Assembly: GCF_035918235.1 (NCBI RefSeq)
Contig: NZ_CP109485.1
Location: forward strand, 9,083,001-9,147,000
Reading direction: 5' to 3'
Length of the DNA stretch: 64,000 nt
Source: Streptomyces sp. NBC_01445
GTDB lineage: Bacteria > Actinomycetota > Actinomycetes > Streptomycetales > Streptomycetaceae
Shown here: positions 26,654 through 35,566 of the stretch, in pieces
Layout of the letters: each line of letters starts with the position of its first letter
How positions within the stretch are numbered: position 1 is the first letter of the stretch
Position numbers and translations under genes: made by a program
The notes under the pieces: generated by a model
What the model was told of the DNA's origin: nothing
Databases searched by the model: none
What the model saw: the letters and a program-made list of their open reading frames with translations, nothing else

Positions 26654-27648
26654 GCGGAGACCTCGCGTTTCTGCAGCCACCCGAGCGCGATCACGGAGAC
26701 GGTCGCGACCAGGATCAGCATCGCCACGGCCATCGCGGAGGCGTAGCCGACGTGGTTGCCGTTGAACGCGGTCTGGACCACCTGGAAGGCGAGGGTGGAT
26801 GTGGTGCCGGGGCCGGGGCCGCCGTTGGTGAGCACCTGGATCTGGTCGTAGGCCTTGAATCCGCCGATCAGTGACATGACCGTGTTGATGGTGACGGCGG
26901 GTGCCAGCATCGGCCAGGTGACATGGCGGAACCGCATCATCGGCCCACAGCCGTCGATGGCCGCCGCCTCGTACAACTCCTGCGGAATTCCCTGCAGTCC
27001 GGCCAGGTAGATCACCACGCAGAAGCCGAGCCCCTGCCAGGCGATAACCCACGAGACCGTGTAGAGGGCGAGGCTCGGGTCGGAGAGCCAGCCCGGCGGA
27101 TGACTCACCCCCAGCTGTCGCAGCATGGAGTTGAGCAGGCCGTCGTCGACGAGGATCGACTGCCAGATGACGCTGACCACCACCGCGCTCAGCACGACCG
27201 GCACGAAGAACACGCTGCGCAGAGCGTTGTACAGCCAGCCGCGCCGGTCGAGCAGCAGGGCGATCGCCAGGCCGCCGGCGTTGGTCACCAGCGTCACGAT
27301 CACGGTGATGACGGCGGTGTTCTGCAGTGCTTTGAGGAAATCTTCGTCGGAGAACAGGCTCGTGAGGTTGGACAGGCCCACCCACTGGGTCGGCGGGTTG
27401 AAGGGGTTCTTGTTGGTGAGGCTGTAGCCGGCGGTCATGCCGATCGGCACCAGGACGAGGGCCAGGTAAGCGAGCAGTCCGGGCGCCGCGAAGACGGCGA
27501 AGCGGCCCGGTCCGCCGTTCGGGCGGAAGCGCCGGGACGGTCGCGACGACCGCCGCGCCGGGGCGTCCTGTGGTCGGACCGCTGCCGTGTCCTTCGCCGC
27601 GGGCGCGGCAGCGGGACCTTCCGGTCGGGTCAGGGTACGTATGCGCAT
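26650..27648 (-). CDS. Carbohydrate ABC transporter permease (MalF type), importer 2
   Basis: 332 aa from the ATG giving MRIRTLTR, sharing one base with the stop of the binding-protein gene (TAATG). A long cytoplasmic N-terminus of about 55 residues (Ala/Pro/Arg-rich) precedes six helices. EAA loop GIPQELYEAAAIDGCGPMM. Pairs with the permease at 25778. No ATPase gene is present in the operon. Confidence 0.9.
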   Translation of the reverse strand: MRIRTLTRPEGPAAAPAAKDTAAVRPQDAPARRSSRPSRRFRPNGGPGRFAVFAAPGLLAYLALVLVPIGMTAGYSLTNKNPFNPPTQWVGLSNLTSLFSDEDFLKALQNTAVITVIVTLVTNAGGLAIALLLDRRGWLYNALRSVFFVPVVLSAVVVSVIWQSILVDDGLLNSMLRQLGVSHPPGWLSDPSLALYTVSWVIAWQGLGFCVVIYLAGLQGIPQELYEAAAIDGCGPMMRFRHVTWPMLAPAVTINTVMSLIGGFKAYDQIQVLTNGGPGPGTTSTLAFQVVQTAFNGNHVGYASAMAVAMLILVATVSVIALGWLQKREVSA

Positions 27649-28946
27649 TATCGGGTGGCCTTGTCCCACTGCTCGTCCATGTAGGCACCGAACTGACGGG
27701 CCGTCATGCGGCCGCCGATGAGCTTCTGGACGCCGGCCGCGGCCTTGTCGGCCAGGCCGGGCGGCAGGGAACCGTCACCGGATTCCTGGGAGAAGGAGTT
27801 GACGATCCCGCCGCCCTTCTGGGCCTGCCGATACGCCGCCATGGTCTTCTTGTAGACGGGGCCCATGGTGCTGGGCGGGCTGTAACCCTTGATGTCGATG
27901 ATGAGCCCGTCGGCCTTGACGGCGGCGTCCAGGTTCTTCTGGTCCTCCATGAAGGCCTTGGCCCACTTCTTGGCCAGGGGCACATCGGACGCCTTGGAGT
28001 TCACCGTCATCCCGCCGCCGAGGACGCCCGGGAGTGCAGGGGCCCCCTGGTCCGTGGGCCACGCGAAGACGCCCGTGTCGAAGTCCGGCTTCTTTGTGTC
28101 GGCCGAGGCGGAGAACCAGCTGCCCATCGGATACATCGCGCCCTTGCCGTCACGGAAGGCCTGTTCGGTGTCCGCGTAGGAGCGGGACAGGCCGGCGCGG
28201 TCGATGTATCCCTTGTCCGCGAGGCCGGCGACCTTCTGGGCGGCGGCGACGAACGCCGGGTCGGTGAACTTGACCTTGCCCTTGGCGCGCTGGGACAGCC
28301 AGTCCGGCGTCTTCCTGTAGACGTCGGTGGCCACCGTGCAGATCAGCGGGAACATGTCGGCCCAGGAATCCTTGCCGCCACCGCCGACCACGAAGGGGTT
28401 GATGCCCTTCTTCTTCAACTTGGCGCTGTCGTCGAGCAGTTCACGGTACGTGCGGGGCGGTGTGTCGATGCCGGCCGCCGCGAAGTCCTTCTTGTTGTAG
28501 TAGACCAGCGTCGTCTGGGCGGCGTAGGGCAGCTGGTAGACCTTGCCGCCGTACGTGTTGGCGTGGGGGTTCTCGTACGTCGCGAGTTCCTTGTCCGTCC
28601 ACGGCGCCAGCTTGCCGGCCTCGGCGAATCCGGCGGGGTTCAGGCCGATCATGACGTCCGGGAACTGGCCCGTGCTGTCGAGCTGCTTCGCGTACCCGGT
28701 GCGGTCGGCGCTGGGGGACACGAGCTTCTTGATCGTCACCCCGGGCACCTTCGTCGAGGCGCGGGCGATCGCGGCGTCCCAGTACTTCGCGTCCAGGTTG
28801 GGCGTTTCGAAGGTGAGGAAGGTCAAGGTGACCTTGTCGCCGTTGCCCTTGGATGCACTCGTACCGGAACTGCCGGCCGTGCACCCGGCCAGGAGGAGAG
28901 CACCTGCGAGGGCGACGGTTCTCGTGAGTATCGGATTGCGCTTCAT
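27648..28946 (-). CDS. Extracellular sugar-binding lipoprotein (ABC importer 2)
   Basis: 432 aa from the ATG with AGGGG about nine bases upstream; a TTG two codons earlier is too close to that site. Lipobox LLLAGC places the lipidated Cys at 22. The mature domain is SBP_bac_1 (VTLTFLTFETPNLDAKYWDA, YAAQTTLVYYNKKDFAAAGI, GKGAMYPMGSWFSASADTKK). First gene of importer 2. The 438-bp upstream region contains the island operator (29208) and an additional TATTGCC/GGCAATA dyad, plus a TTGACA at 29165-29170 (minus strand) usable as a -35 element. Confidence 0.92.
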   Translation of the reverse strand: MKRNPILTRTVALAGALLLAGCTAGSSGTSASKGNGDKVTLTFLTFETPNLDAKYWDAAIARASTKVPGVTIKKLVSPSADRTGYAKQLDSTGQFPDVMIGLNPAGFAEAGKLAPWTDKELATYENPHANTYGGKVYQLPYAAQTTLVYYNKKDFAAAGIDTPPRTYRELLDDSAKLKKKGINPFVVGGGGKDSWADMFPLICTVATDVYRKTPDWLSQRAKGKVKFTDPAFVAAAQKVAGLADKGYIDRAGLSRSYADTEQAFRDGKGAMYPMGSWFSASADTKKPDFDTGVFAWPTDQGAPALPGVLGGGMTVNSKASDVPLAKKWAKAFMEDQKNLDAAVKADGLIIDIKGYSPPSTMGPVYKKTMAAYRQAQKGGGIVNSFSQESGDGSLPPGLADKAAAGVQKLIGGRMTARQFGAYMDEQWDKATR

Positions 28947-29185
28947 GTTCAATTTCCCCTACCCGTCGTTGTCCGGGGGGCGGTACCGAGTCGCTGTCTT
29001 GCTCGTACCGAGACGAGAGAGGGAACCCCGCTGCCGACCGTCCACCGAATCCGTCACATGGTTCAGACTCTTCCCAGAGTCCTGCTGCTCTCGGGGGCGA
29101 CCGCTCCCCTCAGCGTTCGCCCCTCAGGGCATCTTGGGGGTATGGAAGTCTGCACGCGACGGCATGTCAAGAGATGAGACGGAGT

Positions 29186-29210
29186 TATTGCCCCAAGCGA
29201 GGTGGCAATA
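29186..29210. promoter_or_regulatory. TATTGCC-N11-GGCAATA dyad
   Basis: Perfect 7-bp inverted repeat upstream of importer 2, overlapping the first three bases of operator copy c. It may be the site of a second regulator (LacI or ROK type, by symmetry only). The rest of 28947-29385 shows no gene. Confidence 0.45.
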
Positions 29211-29223
29211 GATCAGATACATG
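29208..29223. promoter_or_regulatory. Island operator, copy c (ATAGATCAGATACATG)
   Basis: Differs from copy a at one of 16 positions. About 260 bp upstream of the importer 2 binding-protein gene and 38 bp upstream of a TTGACA box on the minus strand. Confidence 0.6.
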
Positions 29224-29385
29224 TCCGTAGGGTTTCGCCCCGGGCCTCTGCGGATTCCCTTCGCGAGAACGAGACACATCGGTGGCGCGGTTCACGCCCG
29301 CGGCACGCTGCGCCCCGTCGCCCGGCCGTTTCCGGCGTGGGCGGCGGGGCGGCGGGGGGCTACTGATCGAGGCTGACGCCCACGG

Positions 29386-30171
29386 TCACGCCCCGTCCGG
29401 GCCGGCGGGAGCGGCGAAGATGCGGTTGCGGATCTCTCGTTGGACCTGGAGTTCCGTCGTGTCTATGTGGCGGGCCATGAGGGCGGCGGCCTGCTCCCGC
29501 TCGCCGGCCCCGATCGCTTCCAGGATCGCAAGGTGCTGCTCGGCGGCCCCGGCCAGCGATCCCGGTGCGGAGTCGGCCAGAGCCACGATGGTGACCTGCC
29601 GCTGCAGCCGCTGGATCGCGTCGACCAGGCTGGAGAGGAACGCGTTCCCCGCCGCCGCACCGATCGCCTGATGGAACTCCGCATCGGCCCGGCCGAACGA
29701 CTCGTGGTCGTCGCGTTCGGCGGCCTCCGCCGAACGCTGCGCTGCCTCGCGGATCGCCCTGAGCTGAACCGGTGTGGCCCGCGTGGCCGCGAGCCCGCTG
29801 GTCTCGGTCTCGGTGAAGCGCCGGAACTCGAACAGTTCACCGACGCGGCTGGGGTCGGTCGGCAGGAACCGGGAGAACGTGTCGGACCACAGGTCGTTCT
29901 TGGGATGCGCCACGAAAATGCCGCGTCCCTTCTCCACCGAGAGCCTCCCGAGGGCCGAGAGGATCTTGACACCCTCTCGCACCACCGTCCTGCTCATGTC
30001 TACTTCGGCCGCCAGATCCTTCTCCGTCGGCAGCCGGTCGCCGGGCCCCATCCCCTGCCGTGCGACGTACTCCAGGATGCGCTCCGCCGCGACCTCGTAG
30101 CCGGGGCGGTAGGGAGCCGCCTCCGTCTCCGAATCCGATGCCGCGGACGCGGGCCGGGAAGATCCAGTCAT
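29386..30171 (-). CDS. FadR-subfamily GntR regulator 2
   Basis: 261 aa; ATG with GGAG five bases upstream. Winged-helix domain (YEVAAERILEYVARQG, GDRLPTEKDLAAEVDMSRTV, VKILSALGRLSVEKGRGIFV) and FCD domain (FEFRRFTETETSGLAATRAT, RADAEFHQAIGAAAGNAFL). It is very close to the regulator at 19046 throughout, including the recognition helix, so overlapping DNA specificity is expected. The operator copy d lies nine bases upstream of its start codon, in a position to block its own transcription. Divergent from the Tat enzyme at 30605. Confidence 0.9.
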   Translation of the reverse strand: MTGSSRPASAASDSETEAAPYRPGYEVAAERILEYVARQGMGPGDRLPTEKDLAAEVDMSRTVVREGVKILSALGRLSVEKGRGIFVAHPKNDLWSDTFSRFLPTDPSRVGELFEFRRFTETETSGLAATRATPVQLRAIREAAQRSAEAAERDDHESFGRADAEFHQAIGAAAGNAFLSSLVDAIQRLQRQVTIVALADSAPGSLAGAAEQHLAILEAIGAGEREQAAALMARHIDTTELQVQREIRNRIFAAPAGPDGA

Positions 30172-30179
30172 GTTGCTCC

Positions 30180-30195
30180 ATATATCCGATGCATG
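30180..30195. promoter_or_regulatory. Island operator, copy d (ATATATCCGATGCATG)
   Basis: Sits against the ribosome site of regulator 2, fitting autorepression. 14 of 16 positions agree with copy a. Confidence 0.6.
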
Positions 30196-30293
30196 CAGGT
30201 CACGAAATGCCAAGCGCTGGGGCCCAAGATACCTCCCGGACTGTCCGTTCAGGGGTGCTCGGATCACCCCACGGGGCACCCGCGCCATCGGAA

Positions 30294-30309
30294 ATAGATC
30301 CGAACTAAG
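30294..30309. promoter_or_regulatory. Island operator, weak copy e
   Basis: ATAGATCCGAACTAAG keeps the left ten bases of the motif exactly and loses the right half. It is followed by TTGACG (30312-30317) in the direction of the Tat enzyme gene at 30605. The remainder of the 432-bp divergent region shows no ORF of note. Confidence 0.4.
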
Positions 30310-30604
30310 CCTTGACGGCCTCTCCTGTTGCCGTGCACGCTAGATCGCACTTGTGCTGCGGTAGTTACATAGGAGAAGCAAGCGCACTTCCCTGCACGGA
30401 CAGGCCTGTGGGCCCTCCGGCTCACGCCTGTCCACCGATCCCGCTCCCCGGAACAGCGTGAACCATCTCCGCTGAGGAATACGAAATATCCAGTGACCTC
30501 GTTCGTCGCTCGACGTTTGCCTGCCTTGCGTCCTTCTGCGCTGCTCACGGCAGTTGATCAGCGATCCCGCGCGTCATCGAGAGTCACTTCACCTAGGAGG
30601 ACAT

Positions 30605-32995
30605 GTGGACAGGCGTCGCTTTCTGGTTGCCAGCGGCCTGAGTTCGGCCACTGCCGTGGCCATGGCCGCCGGCCCCGCGCAGGCCGCGCAGGCCGAGCGA
30701 ACGGCCAGGATCAAGTCGTTCTCGTCGCTGCGGATCGAAGCGGGCTTCCTGTCGTTGGGCATCAGCGATTCCGGGTACGTGGACAGCCTGGTGGACCTGC
30801 GTAACGGCACCGACCACCTGGCGAAGGACACCCCGGTGACGCTGGTCAGCGTGGTGGCCGACGGCAAGCACATGGTCCCCGCGAAGGTGCGGGTCGTGTC
30901 GCGCGACAGGTCGCACCACCGGCAGGTCCTGGAGTTCGTCGGCGACAGTGTGACGATCCAGGTGGAGGCCGTCGGGTTCCCCACGCATTCCACCCTTGAA
31001 GTCGTCGGCCTGACGGCCGCCTCGGGTGTGGATGTGCAGACGCTGCTGTGGGGTCCGCTGCCGACGACGCTCGACGAGACCATCGGCGAGACGGCCGGTG
31101 TGGTCGCCGACTCCGAGTTCGTCATGGGCGTCCGGCCGCTGAACGACAAGACGGTGGGCGGGTGGCCGAACGAGCACCTGGCGTACGGGTTCGGCCCCGA
31201 TCTCGTCTGGAATCCGTACGGGCTCCAGACCGGCGAGAAGGACGAGTGGCTGGCGAGCAACGTCGCCGCGAAGACCACGTGGGGCAGCGTCCTGCGTGCC
31301 ACCACCTACGACTACAGCAAGGTGCGGGTCCGGCAGCGCACGAACGGCTACAAGATCACGCTCGGCCCACTGCCCGCGGCGGAGGGCCGGATCGTCGGGT
31401 CGAAGATCGCCCTGTTCGGCAGTGCGCCGGATCTCGCCCTGACGGTGCTCAGCCAGATCGCCAAGGAGCACGACCAGGCGTACCCCACCCTGGACGGCCA
31501 GTGGCAGAAGGTGGCCCAGCGCACCTCGCAGACTCACTTTTGGGTCCACGACCTCAACACGGGCACCGTCACTGCGGCCGCCAAGCTCGCCGCGCAGGCC
31601 GGGGTGCGGAACATCTACGCGATCAGCGGCAACGGGCCGTGGGCGTCGCACGGGCACTACCAGTTCAACGGCAACTTCGGCGGATCGGACGCGGCGGCCG
31701 CCCAGTTGGTGGCCGCGGCGGCGAAGGAGGGCGTCGAGGTCGGGGTGCACACCCTGTCCACCTTCATCGACGCCAACGACCCGTACGTGAAGGCGCCGGC
31801 CGATCCACGGCTCGCGTTGGCCGGCTCCGCCCGGCTGTCCCGCCCGCTGGCCGGCTCGGACACCACGCTGTACGTGGATGCCGACGGCCTGCTGGCCTCC
31901 GGCGTCGACGGTCAACGGCTGCGGATCGGCGACGAGTTCATCACGTACGGCTCCGTCACCAAGGTCAGCAACACCGAGTGGCAGGTCGGCGGCCTGGGCC
32001 GGGCACAGTGGTCGTCGGCCGCCAAGGATTACCCGGCCGGCACCACCGTCGCCCGGCTCATCCAGAACGGCTACGGCGGTGCGTTGGCCAGCCTGCCCAT
32101 CACCGACGAGATCGCGACCCGCCTGGCCACCGCCTACAACACCAGCGGCGTCCACGCCACGTCCTACGACGGCCTTGAAGGCACCGGCTACAACGGCTGG
32201 GGCGGCTACGGCTTCGCGCGCCTCGTCAACGGCGTCTACCGGCAGGTCACCACCAAGAACTTCATCACCGAGTGCAGCAACCTCGCGTCGAACACCTGGG
32301 ACGCCCAGTCCAGGGCGAGCTGGGGTGAGATCGGCCCCACGAGCTACGCCCAGATCATCCGCAGCAACACCTTCTACCGGGCGAACTACCTGCCCGGGAT
32401 GATGGGCCAGCAGGGGCTCTCGGGCAACGACAACCTGCAGAAGATCGAGGACACCCTGGCGCACGCGGCCTCCCTCGACGCCGGCGTCAACTTCGAGACC
32501 TCCGTGAGCGGCCTCCAGTCCGGGAAGAACTCCACCGTGCTGCTCGCCGCCGTCCGGATGTGGGAGTCGGTGCGCGCGGCCGGCGCGTTCACTGCCGAGC
32601 AGAAGAAGCAACTGGGTGTAGCGAGCAGGCACTGGCACCTGACCGAGGTCACGCCGGACGCCGAGTGGACACTGCAGGAGATGGACGCGTCCGGTCAGCC
32701 GATCGGCGACCCGCAGTCGATCAAGGCCCCGACGCCGGGCTTCGCCACGGCGGAGCCGACGGACGCCCGGATCGGAAAGCTGTACGGCTTCAAGGTGACC
32801 TCGACGACGCCGCGGACCATCCGCTACGAGGTCACCGACGGCCGCCTCCCGCGCGGCCTGACCCTCAACCAGGACACCGGTGGCATCACCGGAATTCCTA
32901 CCCACCCCGGCACCAGCAAGTTCACCATCACCGCCAAGAACGGCGGGACCGTCGCCGACGCGAAGATCACCTACAAGGTGACGACCAGGCCGTGA
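30605..32995 (+). CDS. Tat-exported putative glycosidase, paralogue 1 (unassigned family)
   Basis: 796 aa from the GTG five bases after AGGAGG. Signal MDRRRFLVASGLSSATAVAM ends near AAQA. Residues 40-330 look like an N-terminal beta-sandwich (STLEVVGLTAASGVDVQTLL, GVRPLNDKTVGGWP). A probable TIM barrel runs from about 335 to 640 (AAAKLAAQAGVRNIYAISG, EGVEVGVHTLSTFID). It is interrupted at about 400-486 by a beta-rich insertion (TTLYVDADG, LRIGDEFITYG, GLGRAQWSS). Conserved SYDGLEG puts Asp522 at a strand end as a candidate catalytic acid. The C-terminus is an Ig-like putative domain (YEVTDGRLPRGLTLNQDTGG). A paralogue lies at 39062. I do not recognise the family. Confidence 0.75.
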   Translation: MDRRRFLVASGLSSATAVAMAAGPAQAAQAERTARIKSFSSLRIEAGFLSLGISDSGYVDSLVDLRNGTDHLAKDTPVTLVSVVADGKHMVPAKVRVVSRDRSHHRQVLEFVGDSVTIQVEAVGFPTHSTLEVVGLTAASGVDVQTLLWGPLPTTLDETIGETAGVVADSEFVMGVRPLNDKTVGGWPNEHLAYGFGPDLVWNPYGLQTGEKDEWLASNVAAKTTWGSVLRATTYDYSKVRVRQRTNGYKITLGPLPAAEGRIVGSKIALFGSAPDLALTVLSQIAKEHDQAYPTLDGQWQKVAQRTSQTHFWVHDLNTGTVTAAAKLAAQAGVRNIYAISGNGPWASHGHYQFNGNFGGSDAAAAQLVAAAAKEGVEVGVHTLSTFIDANDPYVKAPADPRLALAGSARLSRPLAGSDTTLYVDADGLLASGVDGQRLRIGDEFITYGSVTKVSNTEWQVGGLGRAQWSSAAKDYPAGTTVARLIQNGYGGALASLPITDEIATRLATAYNTSGVHATSYDGLEGTGYNGWGGYGFARLVNGVYRQVTTKNFITECSNLASNTWDAQSRASWGEIGPTSYAQIIRSNTFYRANYLPGMMGQQGLSGNDNLQKIEDTLAHAASLDAGVNFETSVSGLQSGKNSTVLLAAVRMWESVRAAGAFTAEQKKQLGVASRHWHLTEVTPDAEWTLQEMDASGQPIGDPQSIKAPTPGFATAEPTDARIGKLYGFKVTSTTPRTIRYEVTDGRLPRGLTLNQDTGGITGIPTHPGTSKFTITAKNGGTVADAKITYKVTTRP

Positions 32996-33003
32996 AAGCG
33001 GCC

Positions 33004-33033
33004 GCCGCGCCCCGGTCACGGCCGGGGCGCGGC
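33004..33033. terminator. Hairpin after paralogue 1
   Basis: GCCGCGCCCCGG pairs with CCGGGGCGCGGC across six bases, just after the stop at 32995. Confidence 0.7.
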
Positions 33034-33112
33034 GCAGTCGGCACCCGCTCCCCTCCGCGCCACCCGCACGAACCTCCAGGAATGAATCCATCGAGAACGC
33101 TTGGGGTTTCAC

Positions 33113-35485
33113 ATGAGAGTGCGTCCCAGACAGCTGCTGTGCCTTCTCGCGTTAATGGTCTCCCTGCTCGCCCTCGCACTCGCCGCTCCCGCCACGCCGG
33201 CGAGCGCCGCCCCCGACCCGGTCAACGCAAAACCCGCAGTGGTACCCGCCCTCCAGAAGTGGCAGGGCCGCACCGGATTCTTCGAGCTGAGCCGACACAG
33301 CCGCATTGTGTTCGCCGGCGCACAGCGCGACACCCTCCGCAAACAACTCGCCACGCTCCCGGACGAGATCGAGCAGGTCACGGGGCGCAAGCCGGCCATC
33401 TCGCCGCGCCAGTCGCACAGCGGCGACATCGTGCTTTCGATCGATCCCACCGTGCCCGAAGGGGTGAACACCGCCCGGTTCAAGGAAGAGGGCAACACCT
33501 TCACGGTCACCGGCGACACCGTACGGATCACCGCACCGACCGCGAAGGGCGTCTACTACGGCACCCGTACGCTCCTGCAGATCCTGCTGCTCGACGACGG
33601 CCGTGACTCGGTCCCCGCGGGCACCGCCGTGGACTGGCCGAACTACAAGGTGCGCGGCTTCACCCTCGACGTCGGGCGGCGCTTCTTCACCGCGGACTTC
33701 ATCCGCGACTACATCCGTCTCATGGGCTGGTTCAAGCTCAACGAGTTCCAGATCCACCTCAACGACAACGGGTTCAAGGGCGACCGTCCCTGGAGCGAGG
33801 CCCAGGCCGGCTTCCGCCTCAAGACCGACAACCCCGCGCTGTCCGGTCTGGCCTCGAAGGACGGGGCGTACGACCGGCGCGACTGGGACTCCTTCGAGGA
33901 CACTGCCGCCGCCAACGGCGTCACGCTCGTCCCCGAGTTCGACGCCCCCGCCCACTCGCTCGCGTTCATCCGCTTCAAGCCGTCCCTCGGCCTCAACAAC
34001 GGCGACTCCGACCACCTGGACCTGTCCAAGCCGGAGACCACCGCGTTCATGAAGTCGGTGTTCGACGAGTTCACGCCGTGGTTCCGCGGTCCGGACGTGC
34101 ACTTCGGCGCCGACGAGTACCGGTCGGACAAGCTCCGCTACAAGACCTACTTCAACGAGATCGCCGCCCACATCCGCACGCTCGGCAAGCATCCGCGCGC
34201 CTGGGGCAGCCTGTCCCTGATGACGTCCGACACCACGGGCTTCGACCGCGACGTCACCCTCAACAGCTGGAACAACTCGTGGTACGGCCCGCAGGCCCTC
34301 AAGAAGGACGGCTACTCGTTCATCAACACCAACGACGCCCTGCTCTACATCGTCCCGTTCGCGAGCTACTACCACGGCCACGGCCTGGACGGTAAGTACC
34401 TCTACGACAAGTGGGAACCCAACGTCTTCCCCGACGGCCAGAGCGTCGCACCGAAGGACCCCCAGCTCCTCGGCGCGATGTCCTCGGTGTGGAACGACCT
34501 CACCAAGTCCAGCTACACCGAACTCGACGTGCACAAACTGGTCGAGCCGACCTTCGGAGTCCTGGCGCAGAAGATGTGGAGCGGCGCCAACTCGGGTGTC
34601 CCGTACAGCGAGTTCATGTCGACTGTGCGCAAGCTCGGCGTGGGTACGGGCCTGACCGAGGTCGCCACGACACTTGCCACCCCGGCCAACAGCGAGCTGA
34701 GCGCGGGCAAGCCGGCGACCGCGTCCGCGGGCACGGCCGACGCGGCGTTCGACGGGGTGAGCACCACCAAGTGGCAGAGCGGCCCGGGAGATCACGCCTG
34801 GCTCCGCGTGGACCTCGGCCGCCCCCAGATCGTCACCAAGGCCGACCTGGACTGGGCGCCCGCACACGGCCGCGACTACGCGATCCAGGTGTCCGGCGAC
34901 GGCACGACCTGGACCACGGTCGCCCGCCGCACGGACCGCGCGTCCGCGGGATCCGACACGCTCACCTTCGAACCGGTCACCGCCCGGTACGTGCGTCTCG
35001 TCGGCACCGAAGCGGCCCGCAAGCAGGACGGCTTCGCGCTGTGGAGCATGCGGGTCTTCGACGCAGCGGATCTGGCGCTGCACCGGCCGACCACCGCGTC
35101 GTCGTCCGAAGTGCCCAGCCTGGGACCGGAGAACGCCACTGACGGTGACCCGGCGAGCCGCTGGGCCAGTGCCTACCGGGACGGCGAATGGATCCAGGTG
35201 GACCTGGGCCAGGTACAGACGGTCTGCCGCGTCCTGCTCGACTGGGAGACGGCGTCCGGAAAGGACTACGACATCCAGGTCTCCGACGACGGGACGAACT
35301 GGAAGACAGCCGCCGCCGTCCGGGACAAGCCCGCGGGCGCCCGCGTGGACGACCTCACCTTCGCTCCCGTGTCGGGCCGGTACATCCGCATGCAGGGCAT
35401 CAAGCGCATGTCGTCCTTCGGCTATTCGCTCCGGCGCCTCGAGGTCCGGGCCGCGAGCCCGGCGACGAACCTCCTGCGCCGCTGA
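33113..35485 (+). CDS. Secreted GH20 beta-N-acetylhexosaminidase with two F5/8-type domains
   Basis: 790 aa from the ATG giving MRVRPRQL; signal peptide to about residue 35 (PASAAP). A GH20b-type domain (about 60-180: DTVRITAPTAKGVYYGTRTL) leads into the barrel, opened by FTLDVGRRFFTADFIRDYI. The catalytic pair is Asp334-Glu335 in HFGADEY, as needed for substrate-assisted cleavage of terminal GlcNAc or GalNAc. Two discoidin (CBM32-like) domains follow, about 525-660 and 665-785 (WLRVDLGRPQIVTKADLDW; WIQVDLGQVQTVCRVLLDW). It acts outside the cell and would supply amino sugars and expose the underlying glycan. Confidence 0.92.
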   Translation: MRVRPRQLLCLLALMVSLLALALAAPATPASAAPDPVNAKPAVVPALQKWQGRTGFFELSRHSRIVFAGAQRDTLRKQLATLPDEIEQVTGRKPAISPRQSHSGDIVLSIDPTVPEGVNTARFKEEGNTFTVTGDTVRITAPTAKGVYYGTRTLLQILLLDDGRDSVPAGTAVDWPNYKVRGFTLDVGRRFFTADFIRDYIRLMGWFKLNEFQIHLNDNGFKGDRPWSEAQAGFRLKTDNPALSGLASKDGAYDRRDWDSFEDTAAANGVTLVPEFDAPAHSLAFIRFKPSLGLNNGDSDHLDLSKPETTAFMKSVFDEFTPWFRGPDVHFGADEYRSDKLRYKTYFNEIAAHIRTLGKHPRAWGSLSLMTSDTTGFDRDVTLNSWNNSWYGPQALKKDGYSFINTNDALLYIVPFASYYHGHGLDGKYLYDKWEPNVFPDGQSVAPKDPQLLGAMSSVWNDLTKSSYTELDVHKLVEPTFGVLAQKMWSGANSGVPYSEFMSTVRKLGVGTGLTEVATTLATPANSELSAGKPATASAGTADAAFDGVSTTKWQSGPGDHAWLRVDLGRPQIVTKADLDWAPAHGRDYAIQVSGDGTTWTTVARRTDRASAGSDTLTFEPVTARYVRLVGTEAARKQDGFALWSMRVFDAADLALHRPTTASSSEVPSLGPENATDGDPASRWASAYRDGEWIQVDLGQVQTVCRVLLDWETASGKDYDIQVSDDGTNWKTAAAVRDKPAGARVDDLTFAPVSGRYIRMQGIKRMSSFGYSLRRLEVRAASPATNLLRR

Positions 35486-35566
35486 GGCGTGGTGCCGGCC
35501 GGTGACGGCGCCGGTCGGCGCCACCGCACAACCCCTGCCAACTGAAGAAGAGAGGACCACTCGACA

